From positions 2,356,001-2,420,000 of the forward strand of contig OZ245364.1 of NCBI GenBank assembly GCA_965226545.1: a stretch of DNA of 64,000 nt, written 5' to 3'. Shown here in pieces: positions 16,925 to 26,131 of the stretch. Below the pieces are notes generated by a model. It was not told the origin of the DNA and did not search any database. It saw only the letters and a program-made list of their open reading frames with translations. A program made the position numbers and the translations under genes. Position 1 is the first letter of the stretch, and each line of letters begins with the position of its first letter. Source of the DNA: JAHRAW01 sp965226545 (lineage in GTDB: Bacteria; Pseudomonadota; Gammaproteobacteria; Arenicellales; Poriferihabitantaceae).

Positions 16925-19504
16925 ATGAAATCACCGCCCGCTTATCAACCGGCCGAAATCGAATTGGCCGCACAACATCATTGGCGCAGCCAACGTTCGT
17001 TCGAAGTGCGCGAAGATGATTCGCGCGAAAAGTTTTATTGCTTGTCGATGCTGCCGTATCCGTCCGGACAACTGCACATGGGGCATGTGCGCAATTACAC
17101 GATTGGCGATGTAATGAGTCGCCATCAACGAATGCTCGGCAAAAATGTGTTGCAGCCGATGGGTTGGGATGCATTCGGCTTGCCGGCTGAAAACGCGGCG
17201 ATTGAACGCAACCTGCCGCCGGCCAAATGGACGCATGAAAACATCGCCCACATGAAACAACAACTCGAGCGGCTCGGCTTTGCCTATGATTGGCAACGCG
17301 AATTGGCGACCTGCGACCCGTCGTATTATCGATGGGAACAATGGTTTTTTAATCGCTTGGTCGAGAAAGGCTTGGCGTATAAAAAAATGGCGACGGTGAA
17401 TTGGGATCCGGTCGAGCAGACCGTACTCGCCAATGAACAAGTCGAAAACGGACGCGGTTGGCGTTCCGGGGCGATTGTCGAACGCCGCGAAATCTCGCAG
17501 TGGTTTATTCGCATCACCGCTTACGCCGAGGAATTGTTGCGCGACATCGACAACTTAAGCGGCTGGCCCGAATCGGTCAAGACCATGCAGCGCAATTGGA
17601 TTGGCCGCTCCGAAGGCGTCGAGTTTGGTTTTGCCGTCGACGGCATCGACGAACCGTTGCGCGTCTACACCACCCGCCCGGACACGATGATGGGCATCAC
17701 CGCAATTTTTGTCGCAGCCGAACATCCGCTGGCGCGTCACGCCGCAACCGATGCACAACGCGCGCCGCAAAACGCTTTGATGCGCGGCTTGCGACGCGGC
17801 TTGCGCAAACTCGGCATCGGACGAATCACGATTGATGAATTCATCGCCGAATGCAAAACCGCAACCACCGCCGAAGCCGAATTCGAGACGATGGAAAAAC
17901 GCGGCGTGCCGCTTAACTTGACGGCGGTGCATCCGCTCAGCGGCGAACGCATTCCGATTTGGGCGGCGAATTTTGTGTTGATGGGCTACGGCACCGGCGC
18001 GGTGATGGCGGTGCCGGCGCATGATGTGCGCGATTATGCATTCGCCAAAAAACACCGCTTGGAAATCCGCGCGGTGATTCAACCGCCCGAGTCGAAGCAT
18101 GCCGAGTCGATACCTGCCAAGTCGACACATGACTTCGCTCACGCCGCCTACACCGGCAAGGACGGCGTGCTGATGAATTCCGGCGAATTCGACGGTCTCG
18201 ATTATCAACGCGCATTCGATGCAATCGCCGATGCCCTCGAAGCCAACGGCGCCGGGCGTCGTTGCGTGCAATATCGCCTGCGCGATTGGGGCGTGTCGCG
18301 CCAACGCTATTGGGGCTGTCCGATACCGGTGGTGTATGACGCCGACGGCAATGCGCTGGCGGTGCCGGATGAACAATTGCCGGTGGTGTTGCCGGAGGAT
18401 GCGGCGTTTCACGGCGTCAACTCGCCGCTTAAAGACGACGCCGATTTCGTCAACGCGCAACTGCCCGACGGCGCAAGCGTCACGCGCGAGACCGACACCT
18501 TCGACACCTTCGTCGAATCCTCGTGGTATTTTCATCGCTACTGTTGCCCGGGCGCCGATGCGATGCTCGATGCGCGGGTGAATTATTGGATGCCGGTCGA
18601 CCAATACATCGGCGGCATCGAACACGCGGTGTTGCATTTGTTGTATGCGCGGTTTTTTCACAAACTGCTGCGCGACGCCGGCTTGGTCGAAGGCGATGAA
18701 CCGTTCACCAATCTGCTGACGCAAGGCATGGTGCTTAAGGACGGCGCGAAGATGTCCAAATCCAAAGGCAACACGGTCGACCCGCAATCGATGATTGAAA
18801 AATACGGCGCCGACACCGTGCGTTTGTTTGTGATGTTTGCCTCGCCGCCGGAACAGCCGCTCGAATGGAACGACGATGCGGTCGCCGGCGCGCATCGATT
18901 TTTGCATCGCTGGTGGCAATTAACCATGCGCAATTTAACCGCCGTCAACGCCGCGCAAAAAACAGTGGCGCGCGATGATTGGGCGGTTGACCTGCCCGAA
19001 GATGCAACCCGCGCGCGCGAATTTCGCCGCCACACCCATGCAATGTTGGCGCGCGCGAATCGCGATTATCCAAAATTCCAATACAACACCGTCATCGCCG
19101 CCAATATGGAATTGCTCAATGTGCTGAACAAATTTAACGCCGACGACGATGCACTGTGCGCGGCCGCATTGCGCGAAGGCTTGCGCGCAATGTTGTGCGT
19201 GCTTGCGCCAATAACGCCGCACATCGCCCATCATCTCTGGCAACAACTCGGCGAACCCGGCGAAGTCATCGACGCCGCTTGGCCGGAAGTCGACGCCTCA
19301 GCGCAAGCCGGCGCGTTAATCACGGTTGCGGTGCAGGTCAACGGCAAGTTGCGCGCCACCATCGAAATCGCCGAAGACGAATCCGAAGACGAAATCCGCC
19401 GCCGCGCACTCGACGAAGATAATGTGCGCCGCCACCTGCAAGACAAAACCGTCGCCAAGGTCATCATTGTGCCGCGGCGATTAATCAACATCGTCGCGCG
19501 GTGA
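16925..19504 (+). CDS. leuS: Leucyl-tRNA synthetase
   Basis: This class I synthetase charges tRNA-Leu. The HIGH-type motif is PYPSGQLHMGHVRNYTIGDV (about residues 41-60) and KMSKSKGNT is the KMSKS loop (around 615). The CP1 editing domain lies between them, with TTRPDTMMGITAIFVA. At 859 residues it matches E. coli (860). In the CP1 region, residues about 388-404 are coded by three in-frame 15-bp units (18088-18132) in a loop. It is followed by lptE with a 4-base overlap (GTGA), the conserved leuS-lptE-holA order. No Shine-Dalgarno sequence is visible before the ATG. Confidence 0.97.
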   Translation: MKSPPAYQPAEIELAAQHHWRSQRSFEVREDDSREKFYCLSMLPYPSGQLHMGHVRNYTIGDVMSRHQRMLGKNVLQPMGWDAFGLPAENAAIERNLPPAKWTHENIAHMKQQLERLGFAYDWQRELATCDPSYYRWEQWFFNRLVEKGLAYKKMATVNWDPVEQTVLANEQVENGRGWRSGAIVERREISQWFIRITAYAEELLRDIDNLSGWPESVKTMQRNWIGRSEGVEFGFAVDGIDEPLRVYTTRPDTMMGITAIFVAAEHPLARHAATDAQRAPQNALMRGLRRGLRKLGIGRITIDEFIAECKTATTAEAEFETMEKRGVPLNLTAVHPLSGERIPIWAANFVLMGYGTGAVMAVPAHDVRDYAFAKKHRLEIRAVIQPPESKHAESIPAKSTHDFAHAAYTGKDGVLMNSGEFDGLDYQRAFDAIADALEANGAGRRCVQYRLRDWGVSRQRYWGCPIPVVYDADGNALAVPDEQLPVVLPEDAAFHGVNSPLKDDADFVNAQLPDGASVTRETDTFDTFVESSWYFHRYCCPGADAMLDARVNYWMPVDQYIGGIEHAVLHLLYARFFHKLLRDAGLVEGDEPFTNLLTQGMVLKDGAKMSKSKGNTVDPQSMIEKYGADTVRLFVMFASPPEQPLEWNDDAVAGAHRFLHRWWQLTMRNLTAVNAAQKTVARDDWAVDLPEDATRAREFRRHTHAMLARANRDYPKFQYNTVIAANMELLNVLNKFNADDDALCAAALREGLRAMLCVLAPITPHIAHHLWQQLGEPGEVIDAAWPEVDASAQAGALITVAVQVNGKLRATIEIAEDESEDEIRRRALDEDNVRRHLQDKTVAKVIIVPRRLINIVAR

Positions 19505-20052
19505 ATGCAACGCGCGAGACGCGACAGTCGATGGCACGGACGATGGCGCAAACGACGCGGTTAATGTTGTCGGCTTTGACGGTGTTGACGACATTGACAC
19601 TATTGACGGCGGCATCGACATTATCCGGCTGCGGCTTTGCCTTGCGCGGCGACGATGCATTGCCGGCGCAATGGATGCGCGTGCATATCATCGGCGCCGA
19701 CGATGAACTCATCGCCGCCTTGCGCCGCGAAATGATTCAACGCGGCGCGCATCTGCAATCATCGAACGCCGCAACCATACAAATCGCCGCCGCTGATTTC
19801 ACCCAACGCAATTTGGGCGGCGACGCCGGCGGTCGCGCCACCGCCGATGAACTCGAGTATCGTGTGCGCTTTCATTTCATCGCCGTCGACGGCGTGATGG
19901 TGCAGCGCAATCAAACCATCACAGTGCAACGCGCATTCGCCCATCAACCGCGCGCACAATTGCGCGCCGACGCCGAACGCCGCGCCGCTCGAAATGAAAT
20001 GCGCTTTGATGCCGCGCGGCGCATTGTGCGGCGATTAAGTGACGCGAAGTGA
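19501..20052 (+). CDS. lptE: LPS-assembly lipoprotein LptE
   Basis: This outer-membrane lipoprotein plugs LptD and helps insert lipopolysaccharide. The N-terminus is a lipoprotein signal with the lipobox LSGC; the mature protein begins CGFALRGDDALPAQW, very like CGFHLRG in LptE. The total length of 183 residues fits the family. The GTG at 19501 overlaps the leuS stop; the in-frame ATG at 19531 is an alternative start and leaves a normal-length signal peptide. Synteny (leuS before, holA after) is the strongest support. A GNAT gene separates it from holA here. Confidence 0.88.
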   Translation: MNATRETRQSMARTMAQTTRLMLSALTVLTTLTLLTAASTLSGCGFALRGDDALPAQWMRVHIIGADDELIAALRREMIQRGAHLQSSNAATIQIAAADFTQRNLGGDAGGRATADELEYRVRFHFIAVDGVMVQRNQTITVQRAFAHQPRAQLRADAERRAARNEMRFDAARRIVRRLSDAK

Positions 20053-20213
20053 TTTGGGTTAATGGTGTTAATATTGTTACGATTAATGTTGTTAAGATTA
20101 ATATTGTTACTATTAAATTGTTACTATTAAAGTGACTGCATTATTTGTAACTGTTATTGATTAAGTTTGTTACTTGATTTTGTTACTTATAAGTTTGTCA
20201 CTTAACTTTATTA
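20053..20213. repeat. A+T-rich spacer with TTGTTACNATTAA repeats
   Basis: Units such as ATTGTTACTATTAA and TTGTTACTT recur at 12-15 bp intervals. The composition is far more A+T-rich than the flanking genes. No confident terminator for lptE is seen. Confidence 0.5.
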
Positions 20214-20315
20214 ATGAACTGTATTACGGTTGCGCCCGCGATGAACGCATGCACACTTTTTACCGATGCCGCCATTATCTCCCGCTCGGATGAATTAGCG
20301 GCGGCAGCGAAATAA
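20214..20315 (+). CDS. Possible 33-residue upstream ORF coupled to the GNAT gene
   Basis: The ATG at 20214 (with a second in-frame ATG at 20241) opens a short frame containing MNACTLFTDAAIISRSDELA. It ends in TAATG so that its stop overlaps the GNAT start at 20315. It is not recognised. It could be a leader peptide that couples translation, a remnant of a longer gene, or chance; the exact stop/start overlap is the only support. Confidence 0.3.
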   Translation: MNCITVAPAMNACTLFTDAAIISRSDELAAAAK

Positions 20316-21154
20316 TGGCATTCATCGTCCGCCCAATGCGCCCGCAAGAGGCATCTTTTGCCATCGCTTGTGCCGCCGCCGAAGGTTGGAATCCGGGCGA
20401 GCATGATGCCGTCAGTTTTTATCATGCCGACCCCGCCGGTTTTTTTGTCGGTGAACTTGACGGCGAATTGATTGGCTGCATTGCGGCGGTGTCGTACGGT
20501 GATTTTGGCTTTATTGGTTTATACATTGTTGTTCCCGCCCAGCGCGGGCGGGGCTATGGCATGGCTTTGTGGCAGGCGGCCATGCAGCGTTTGGCGGCAC
20601 ACAACATCGGTTTGGACGGGGTGCGGGAGCAACAGGCGAATTACGCCCAATCAGGTTTTGTCTTTGCCTACGGCAACATTCGTTATGAAGGTCATGCCAC
20701 CTCCGCCCCGCCGTCTCCGCCCAATATTGTCGCCGCCGCCGCCGTATCTTTTGCCGATTTATGCGAATACGATAAAAAATTTTTCCCGGCGCCACGCCGA
20801 AAATTTCTGCGCGATTGGATTGCGCAGCCGCACGGTCGCGCCGTGGTGTGGCGGCGGGATAGCGGCAATATATGCGGTTTGGGCGTATCGCGCCCTTGTC
20901 GGCGGGGGTATAAAATTGGTCCCTTGTTTGCCGATGATAAAAAAACGGCGGATGCCTTGATAAAAGATTTAATCGCCGCTTTGCCGGCGGGCACGCCATT
21001 TTATCTGGATGCACCGTCGCCCAACCAAGCGGCATTATCTTTGGCGGCGGATTTTGCCATGCAGCCGGTGTTTGAAACCGCGCGCATGTATACAAAATTT
21101 GCGCCGCCGCTGAATGCCGGCGTTTTTGGCGTGACCACTTTTGAATTGGGATGA
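20315..21154 (+). CDS. GNAT-family N-acetyltransferase
   Basis: This is an acetyl-CoA-dependent acyltransferase. The N-terminal GNAT core shows FIGLYIVVPAQRGRGYGMAL, with the acetyl-CoA pyrophosphate loop QRGRGYG (about residues 75-81). A second half (residues about 150-279) contains SRPCRRGYKIGPLFADDKKT and YLDAPSPNQAAL, resembling the two-domain GNAT proteins with a C-terminal Acetyltransf_18-like domain. The acceptor substrate is unknown. It interrupts the conserved lptE-holA order and uses codons less dominated by GCGCGC words than its neighbours, which suggests later acquisition. Confidence 0.85.
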   Translation: MAFIVRPMRPQEASFAIACAAAEGWNPGEHDAVSFYHADPAGFFVGELDGELIGCIAAVSYGDFGFIGLYIVVPAQRGRGYGMALWQAAMQRLAAHNIGLDGVREQQANYAQSGFVFAYGNIRYEGHATSAPPSPPNIVAAAAVSFADLCEYDKKFFPAPRRKFLRDWIAQPHGRAVVWRRDSGNICGLGVSRPCRRGYKIGPLFADDKKTADALIKDLIAALPAGTPFYLDAPSPNQAALSLAADFAMQPVFETARMYTKFAPPLNAGVFGVTTFELG

Positions 21155-21315
21155 GCGGCGAGCGGCAAAATGCGGCACAATAACTTTCGACGCCCGGTCA
21201 CCATACAATCGTTTGCAATACGTCCGCACAATGAACTTGCCGCCACTTGAAATAACTTAAAATAACTTAAAGCCACTTATCGAAACGTACGCCGACTTAA
21301 CCGCCACCTTAACCA

Positions 21316-22341
21316 ATGCTCCTAAAACCCGACCAACTGCCCAAACATATCGAAGGCGAATTGGCCTCGTTGTATTGTTTTTTTGGCGCCGAGACATTGC
21401 TGATTGAAGAGGCGATGGATTCATTTCGCCAAACCGCGCGCGCGCAAGGCTTCGGCGAACGCGTGTTGTTTTATTACGAACGCGGTTTTGACATGACGCA
21501 ACTTGCGCAAAACGAACGCTCGGCGTCGTTGTTTGCCGACAAAAAATTGATTGAGTTGCGCATGACCGTCAAACCCGAAGCCGCCGACGCCGAGCAGTTA
21601 ATCGATTACGCCAAAAACATGCGGCGCGGCGATGCGGTGTTGTTGATTGCGTTTTACGGCGCATTGAATGCAACCGCGCGCAAAGTGAAATGGTTTCAGG
21701 CGATTGAACAACACGGCGTTGCGGTCGAGTTTGCCGGGCTGGATGCGCGCCAATTGCCCAATTGGATTGGTGCGCGCATGCGCGCCAAAGGGCTGGCGTT
21801 CGACGCCGATGTGCCGGCGCGATTGACGCATTTTGTCGAAGGCAATCTGCTCGCCTGCGCGCAAGCGATTGACCTGCTGGCGTTGTTGTCGCCTGATAAA
21901 CCGATTAACGCATCGACGATAGATTATGCAATCGCCGACCACGCGCGTTTCACCGTGTTCACTTTCGTCGATGCCTGCGTCGCCGGCAACATCGCGCGAT
22001 GCGTGCGCACGTTGCAGGGCTTGCGCCGCAATCAAGTCGAGCCGATTTTGGTGTTGGTGATGTTGACGCGCGAGATTCGGTTGTTGTGTCAATTGTCCGC
22101 CGGCATGGCAAGCGGCAGAAACGCGCATGCATTATTAAAACAACACGGCGTTTGGGCAAACCGTCAGTCATTAATCAAATCCGCATTGGCGCGCCTCAGC
22201 CGCGCACACTGCGAACATCTGCTGCACCTCGCCGCCCAAACCGATTTAATGGCAAAGGGTCGCGCGCCGATTCGCCGCGGCGATTTATGGCTCGAGATAG
22301 AACATCTCGGCTTGCGCGTATGCGCGGCGGCGAATCGTTGA
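21316..22341 (+). CDS. holA: DNA polymerase III subunit delta (HolA)
   Basis: This is the clamp-loader delta subunit that opens the beta clamp. The N-terminus MLLKPDQLPKHIEGELASLY then FFGAETLLIEEAMDSFRQTA is typical of HolA. The middle contains NEKRS-like 'NERSASLFADKKLIELRM', and the C-terminal collar helices include VLVMLTREIRLLCQL. At 341 residues it matches E. coli (343). It lies downstream of leuS-lptE as expected; nadD, often next, is replaced here by proA after a repeat-filled gap. No Shine-Dalgarno sequence is seen. Confidence 0.92.
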   Translation: MLLKPDQLPKHIEGELASLYCFFGAETLLIEEAMDSFRQTARAQGFGERVLFYYERGFDMTQLAQNERSASLFADKKLIELRMTVKPEAADAEQLIDYAKNMRRGDAVLLIAFYGALNATARKVKWFQAIEQHGVAVEFAGLDARQLPNWIGARMRAKGLAFDADVPARLTHFVEGNLLACAQAIDLLALLSPDKPINASTIDYAIADHARFTVFTFVDACVAGNIARCVRTLQGLRRNQVEPILVLVMLTREIRLLCQLSAGMASGRNAHALLKQHGVWANRQSLIKSALARLSRAHCEHLLHLAAQTDLMAKGRAPIRRGDLWLEIEHLGLRVCAAANR

Positions 22342-22441
22342 TTGCCAAACCGTTTTATACTTTGTCGGAAGTTAAATTGCATGTTACCGATTACACATTG
22401 CATATTGCATATCGCACACTTAACTAAATCCGTTTGCTTTA

Positions 22442-22519
22442 CGACTTAACTTTGTGAATTAACTTTGCGACTTAACTTTGTAACTTAACTTCGCAACTTA
22501 ACTGTTACGAATTAACTGC
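22442..22519. repeat. 13-bp tandem repeat (RACTTAACTTTGY) between holA and proA
   Basis: Six consecutive units of about 13 bp share the core TTAACTTTG or TTAACTTCG, ending 24 bp before the proA start. There is no gene in the 201-bp gap. Confidence 0.75.
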
Positions 22520-22542
22520 ACACATTACCCGCGCAATCGAAA

Positions 22543-23823
22543 ATGAAATCGGATAAACCAAATCCCCTGTCGCCCGAAGCGCATATCGCGCAATTGGGCG
22601 AAAACGCGCGCGCGGTGCAAGCCGACATCGGCGGCGCCGACACTGCGGTTAAAAACGCCGCGTTGTGCGCGGTCGCGAAGCATCTGCGCGCGCATCAAAA
22701 ACAAATTTGCGCCGCCAATCAAAAAGACATGCGCGAAGGGCAACGCCGTCAACTCAGCGACGCCCTGCTCGACCGTCTGTTGCTGGATGAAACGCGCATC
22801 GATGCAATGGCAAACGGCTGCCTCGAAATCGCCGCCCTGCCCGACCCGATTGGCGAAATCAGCGCGATGACGCGCCGCCCAAGCGGCATCGAAGTCGGGC
22901 AAATGCGCGCGCCACTCGGCACCATTGGCATCATCTACGAATCGCGCCCGAATGTAACGATTGACGCGGCCGCGTTGTGCGTCAAAGCCGGCAACGCGGT
23001 GGTGTTGCGCGGCGGCTCGGAGGCGTTTCATTCGAACTTGGCGCTCGGAGAATCATTGCGCGCCGGGTTAACCGAGGCGCGCCTGCCGGGCAATGTGGTG
23101 CAGTTGGTCGAAACCACCGAACGCGGCGCGGTCGGCGCGATGATACAACTGCCGCAATACTTCGATGTCATCGTGCCGCGCGGCGGCGCATCGTTGATTG
23201 AACGCATCACCATGGATGCGCGCGTGCCGGTCATCAAACACGCGGCCGGCGTTTGCCATGTATACATCGACGCGCACGCCGATTTGGACAAGGCGATTGC
23301 CGTCGCCTACAACGCCAAGACGCGCCGGCACGGCATCTGCGGGGCGATGGAAACCCTGCTGATTAACCGCGACATCGCCGACGCCGTGCTGCCAAAGTTG
23401 GCGCAACAATATCGCGACGCCGGCATCGAATTGCGCGGCTGCGAACAATCGCGCGCGTTGGTGGCAACTATGCGCGAAGCGCGCGAGGACGATTGGCGCA
23501 GCGAATATCTCGATGCGATTTTGGCGGTGCGCATCGTCAATCACATCGACGACGCCATCGCGCACATCAACACCTTCGGCTCGAATCACACCGACGCCAT
23601 CGTCACCGAAAATATTTCGCATGCGCGACGATTTTTGCGCGAAGTCGATTCGAGTTCGGTAATGGTCAACGCCTCAACCCAATTCGCCGACGGCTTCGAA
23701 TACGGTCTCGGCGCCGAGATTGGCATCAGCACCGACAAACTGCATGCGCGCGGCCCGGTCGGGTTATACGGATTAACCTGTCAAAAATACATCGTCATCG
23801 GCGACGGTCACGTGCGCGCGTGA
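22543..23823 (+). CDS. proA: Glutamate-5-semialdehyde dehydrogenase (gamma-glutamyl phosphate reductase)
   Basis: This NADPH-dependent enzyme performs the second step of proline synthesis from glutamate, after ProB (27298-28464 in this window). Family motifs include APLGTIGIIYESRPNVTIDA, VVLRGGSEAFHSN and, around the catalytic cysteine, RRHGICGAMETLLINRD. The C-terminus EYGLGAEIGISTDKLHARGP is also diagnostic. At 426 residues it has normal length. proA and proB are not adjacent here: engB, rplU, rpmA and obgE lie between them. Confidence 0.96.
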   Translation: MKSDKPNPLSPEAHIAQLGENARAVQADIGGADTAVKNAALCAVAKHLRAHQKQICAANQKDMREGQRRQLSDALLDRLLLDETRIDAMANGCLEIAALPDPIGEISAMTRRPSGIEVGQMRAPLGTIGIIYESRPNVTIDAAALCVKAGNAVVLRGGSEAFHSNLALGESLRAGLTEARLPGNVVQLVETTERGAVGAMIQLPQYFDVIVPRGGASLIERITMDARVPVIKHAAGVCHVYIDAHADLDKAIAVAYNAKTRRHGICGAMETLLINRDIADAVLPKLAQQYRDAGIELRGCEQSRALVATMREAREDDWRSEYLDAILAVRIVNHIDDAIAHINTFGSNHTDAIVTENISHARRFLREVDSSSVMVNASTQFADGFEYGLGAEIGISTDKLHARGPVGLYGLTCQKYIVIGDGHVRA

Positions 23824-23902
23824 GTTGGCAAGTGTTTATTTATTCATTAACATTACAACTGCAATTAAAATTACAAATTAAAATTATAAATATAATTCCA
23901 AT

Positions 23903-24634
23903 TTACAAATCACCATCAACCGCACCGTCGCTGTTACCTGTCACATCACCGTCGTCACTGTTACTGTCGTCACAGTCATCATCACCCCCGCCCCGCAACC
24001 ACCCACAAATCGCCGCATCGGCATCCGCAACCCCTTGCCGGTCGCGCGCCGAAAACAACTGCACCGCAATCGCCGCCGGCGCGCTTTGCGCCAATTGCGC
24101 GCGCACCTGCAACAACACATTTTGCGCCGCGCCGCGTTTGTATTTGTCGGCTTTGGTCAGCAGGATATGCACCGCCAAATCCAATTGCCGACAGCAATCC
24201 AACATCGCCCAATCCATCTCGGTCAGCGGGCGGCGAATGTCCATCGGTATCACCACCGCGCGCAAACAACGCCGCGTCAAATATTCCTCGACCAACCCGC
24301 GCCAACGTTGCCGCTCGCTGCGCGCGACATTGGCGTAGCCATAGCCGGGCAAATCCACCAGCCGCCGCGCATCATCGACGCGGAAAAAAACAATCTGCCG
24401 CGTGCGTCCCGGGGTTTTGCCGGTGTGCGCCAATCGGCGGCGGCGCGTGATTGCATTAATCGCGCTCGACTTGCCGACATTCGAACGCCCGGCAAACGCC
24501 ACCTCGGCGCCCGCATCCGGCGGCAATTGCGCGAGTTGATGCGCCGACAACCAATAGGCGGCGCAATCCAAATGGATCGGCGCGGGCTCGGCGCTCGGCG
24601 CGACTTTTGCGGCGGGATGGATGATGGCGTTCAT
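23903..24634 (-). CDS. engB: Ribosome-biogenesis GTPase EngB (YsxC/YihA)
   Basis: This is a GTPase needed for large-subunit assembly. G1 is AFAGRSNVGKSSAINAI (about residues 47-63), G2 is KTPGRTRQI, G3 is DLPGYGYA, and G4 is LLTKADK. The core is about 210 residues, the usual size. The last 30 or so residues are an Asp/Ser/Gly tail (DDSNSDDGDVTGNSDG) coded by GTGACG/GTAACA hexamers at 23903-23995, absent from typical members. The gene is convergent with proA and divergent from rplU. Confidence 0.94.
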   Translation of the reverse strand: MNAIIHPAAKVAPSAEPAPIHLDCAAYWLSAHQLAQLPPDAGAEVAFAGRSNVGKSSAINAITRRRRLAHTGKTPGRTRQIVFFRVDDARRLVDLPGYGYANVARSERQRWRGLVEEYLTRRCLRAVVIPMDIRRPLTEMDWAMLDCCRQLDLAVHILLTKADKYKRGAAQNVLLQVRAQLAQSAPAAIAVQLFSARDRQGVADADAAICGWLRGGGDDDCDDSNSDDGDVTGNSDGAVDGDL

Positions 24635-24777
24635 CGCGGCATTGTCGAAAAATCGCGCGCGCGATGCAAGGCGTTTGGGTTGGTTAATGTGTGCTTATTT
24701 AATGTATGTGCATCTCATCGACACGCGGCGTCGCCACTCATCGACGCCACGCTAAAATACGGACATTAATATAAGCG

Positions 24778-24806
24778 TTGATTTTGTCGGCGGCGGCGGG
24801 TATACT
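24778..24806 (+). promoter_or_regulatory. Promoter of rplU-rpmA
   Basis: TTGATT (24778-24783) and TATACT (24801-24806) are 17 bp apart, a good sigma-70 match, and lie about 100 bp upstream of the rplU ATG. The interval holds a short CAACCCAAT repeat (24860-24895). Confidence 0.7.
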
Positions 24807-24907
24807 CGCGCGGCGTTGCGCGATGGGTGCGCAATTTTTCATCGTTTTTTACCGGCGACGCAACCCAATCAACCCAACCCAATCAACCCAACCCAAACGA
24901 ACAGACC

Positions 24908-25447
24908 ATGTATGCGGTAATCGAAACCGGCGGCAAGCAATACAAAATTGCACTCGGTGACAAATTGAAGGTGGAAAAACTCGACGCCGCCGAAGGCGAA
25001 TCGGTGGCCTTGGGGCGCGCCTTGATGATTGCCGACGGCGAACGTATTCACCTCGACGCCGCCGATGCGGTGCATGCCACAGTGCTCGCGCACGGACGCG
25101 GCGATAAAATCCGCGTATTCAAAATGAAACGCCGCAAAGATTATCGCCGTACGCGCGGACATCGTCAGGCATACACCGAAATCCAAATCACCGCGATTGG
25201 CGACAACACCCAAGCGGTCACGCCGCCGACCAAACCGGCGAAACAAGTTGCTGATGTTGGTGCGGACAGTGCGGCGGATGGTGCATCGAGCAATACGGCG
25301 AGTGTTGCAACGAATGATGCGGCGAATGATGCGGCAAGTGTTGCAACGAGTAATGCGACGAATAATGTTGCGAGCAACGCATCAAACAAAGCATCCGATG
25401 CAACGCCCGCAAATGATTCCGCCGCCGGCGAATCTGATTCGAAGTAA
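24908..25447 (+). CDS. rplU: 50S ribosomal protein L21 with long C-terminal extension
   Basis: Residues 1 to about 103 are a normal L21: MYAVIETGGKQYKIALGDKL at the start and FKMKRRKDYRRTRGHRQAY in the basic region. The ATG at 24908 is chosen because it gives the invariant MYAVI start; the frame is open upstream to 24827. The protein then runs on for about 75 residues of Ala/Asn/Ser/Thr/Asp (for example NDAANDAASVATSNATNNVA), coded by 15- to 24-bp GCAAGTGTTGCAACG-type repeats (25240-25440). Bacterial L21 normally stops near residue 103. It is followed by rpmA. Confidence 0.95.
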   Translation: MYAVIETGGKQYKIALGDKLKVEKLDAAEGESVALGRALMIADGERIHLDAADAVHATVLAHGRGDKIRVFKMKRRKDYRRTRGHRQAYTEIQITAIGDNTQAVTPPTKPAKQVADVGADSAADGASSNTASVATNDAANDAASVATSNATNNVASNASNKASDATPANDSAAGESDSK

Positions 25448-25546
25448 CAACGTTTAAGTCACTTTGTAAGTCACTTTGAAGTAGTGTTAAAGCAACGTAC
25501 GTTATTAACGACGCTCAACCAATTAACCACTTAACCGGACAATCAA

Positions 25547-25816
25547 ATGGCGCATAAAAAAGCCGGCGGCAGTTCGCGCAACGGGCGCGATTCGGTCGCC
25601 AAACGACTCGGTGTGAAAAAATACGGCGGGCAGCAAGTGTTGCCCGGCAACATCATCATCCGCCAACGCGGCAGCACCTTCCACCCCGGCGACAATGTGC
25701 GCGCCGGACGCGATTACACGCTGTTTGCAACCGCGCCGGGCAAGGTGCTGTTCCAAATCAAAGGCGCGAAAAAACGCAAAACGGTCAGCGTGGTCGCCGA
25801 ACACTCTTCGGTCTAA
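25547..25816 (+). CDS. rpmA: 50S ribosomal protein L27
   Basis: MAHKKAGGSSRNGRDSVAKR is the canonical L27 N-terminus, whose tail reaches toward the peptidyl-transferase centre. GNIIIRQRGSTFHPGDNVR and FATAPGKVLFQIKG follow. At 89 residues it is about 85-90 as usual. It forms the rplU-rpmA operon and is closed by a strong terminator at 25860-25888. Confidence 0.97.
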   Translation: MAHKKAGGSSRNGRDSVAKRLGVKKYGGQQVLPGNIIIRQRGSTFHPGDNVRAGRDYTLFATAPGKVLFQIKGAKKRKTVSVVAEHSSV

Positions 25817-25859
25817 TTGCACGGCGATAAGTTGCGCGCCGCCAAAGGCGATACACGAG

Positions 25860-25888
25860 CCCCGCTTTGGTGACAAAGCGGGGTTTTT
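25860..25888 (+). terminator. Rho-independent terminator after rpmA
   Basis: CCCCGCTTTG (25860-25869) pairs perfectly with CAAAGCGGGG (25874-25883) around a GTGA loop, followed by TTTTT. It lies 44 bp after the rpmA stop. Confidence 0.9.
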
Positions 25889-26131
25889 CATTATTACATC
25901 GCTGATGCATCGTCGATGCTTCGATAATGCATCGATACTGTTTCGATACTCGTGTGACCGTGTCGTCGACTTGCACTGTTGACCATGTTGTCGACCGCGT
26001 CATCGACCGTATTGTCACTTGCACTTTAACCGTCCCGCCGCAATCGGTTTGACGATTAAAATGAAGTTTGATGAAGTTTAATGCAGTTGGATTCGAATTG
26101 AATTCGAGTTGACCCAAACGAGCGAACTGGA
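25889..26131. repeat. Spacer before obgE with GATGCATCG / TGTCGACC repeats
   Basis: The 25900-26035 stretch repeats ATCGATGCTTCGATAATGCATCGATAC-like and TTGTCGACC/ CATCGACCG words. The last 90 bases before obgE are A+T-richer with GAAGTTTGATGAAGTTTAATG. Any obgE promoter must be here, but I cannot pick one with confidence. Confidence 0.45.

Noticed and set aside
17555..18919. 454-codon open frame antisense to leuS
   Set aside because: It is a shadow of the G+C-rich leuS codons; the leuS frame carries all synthetase motifs.
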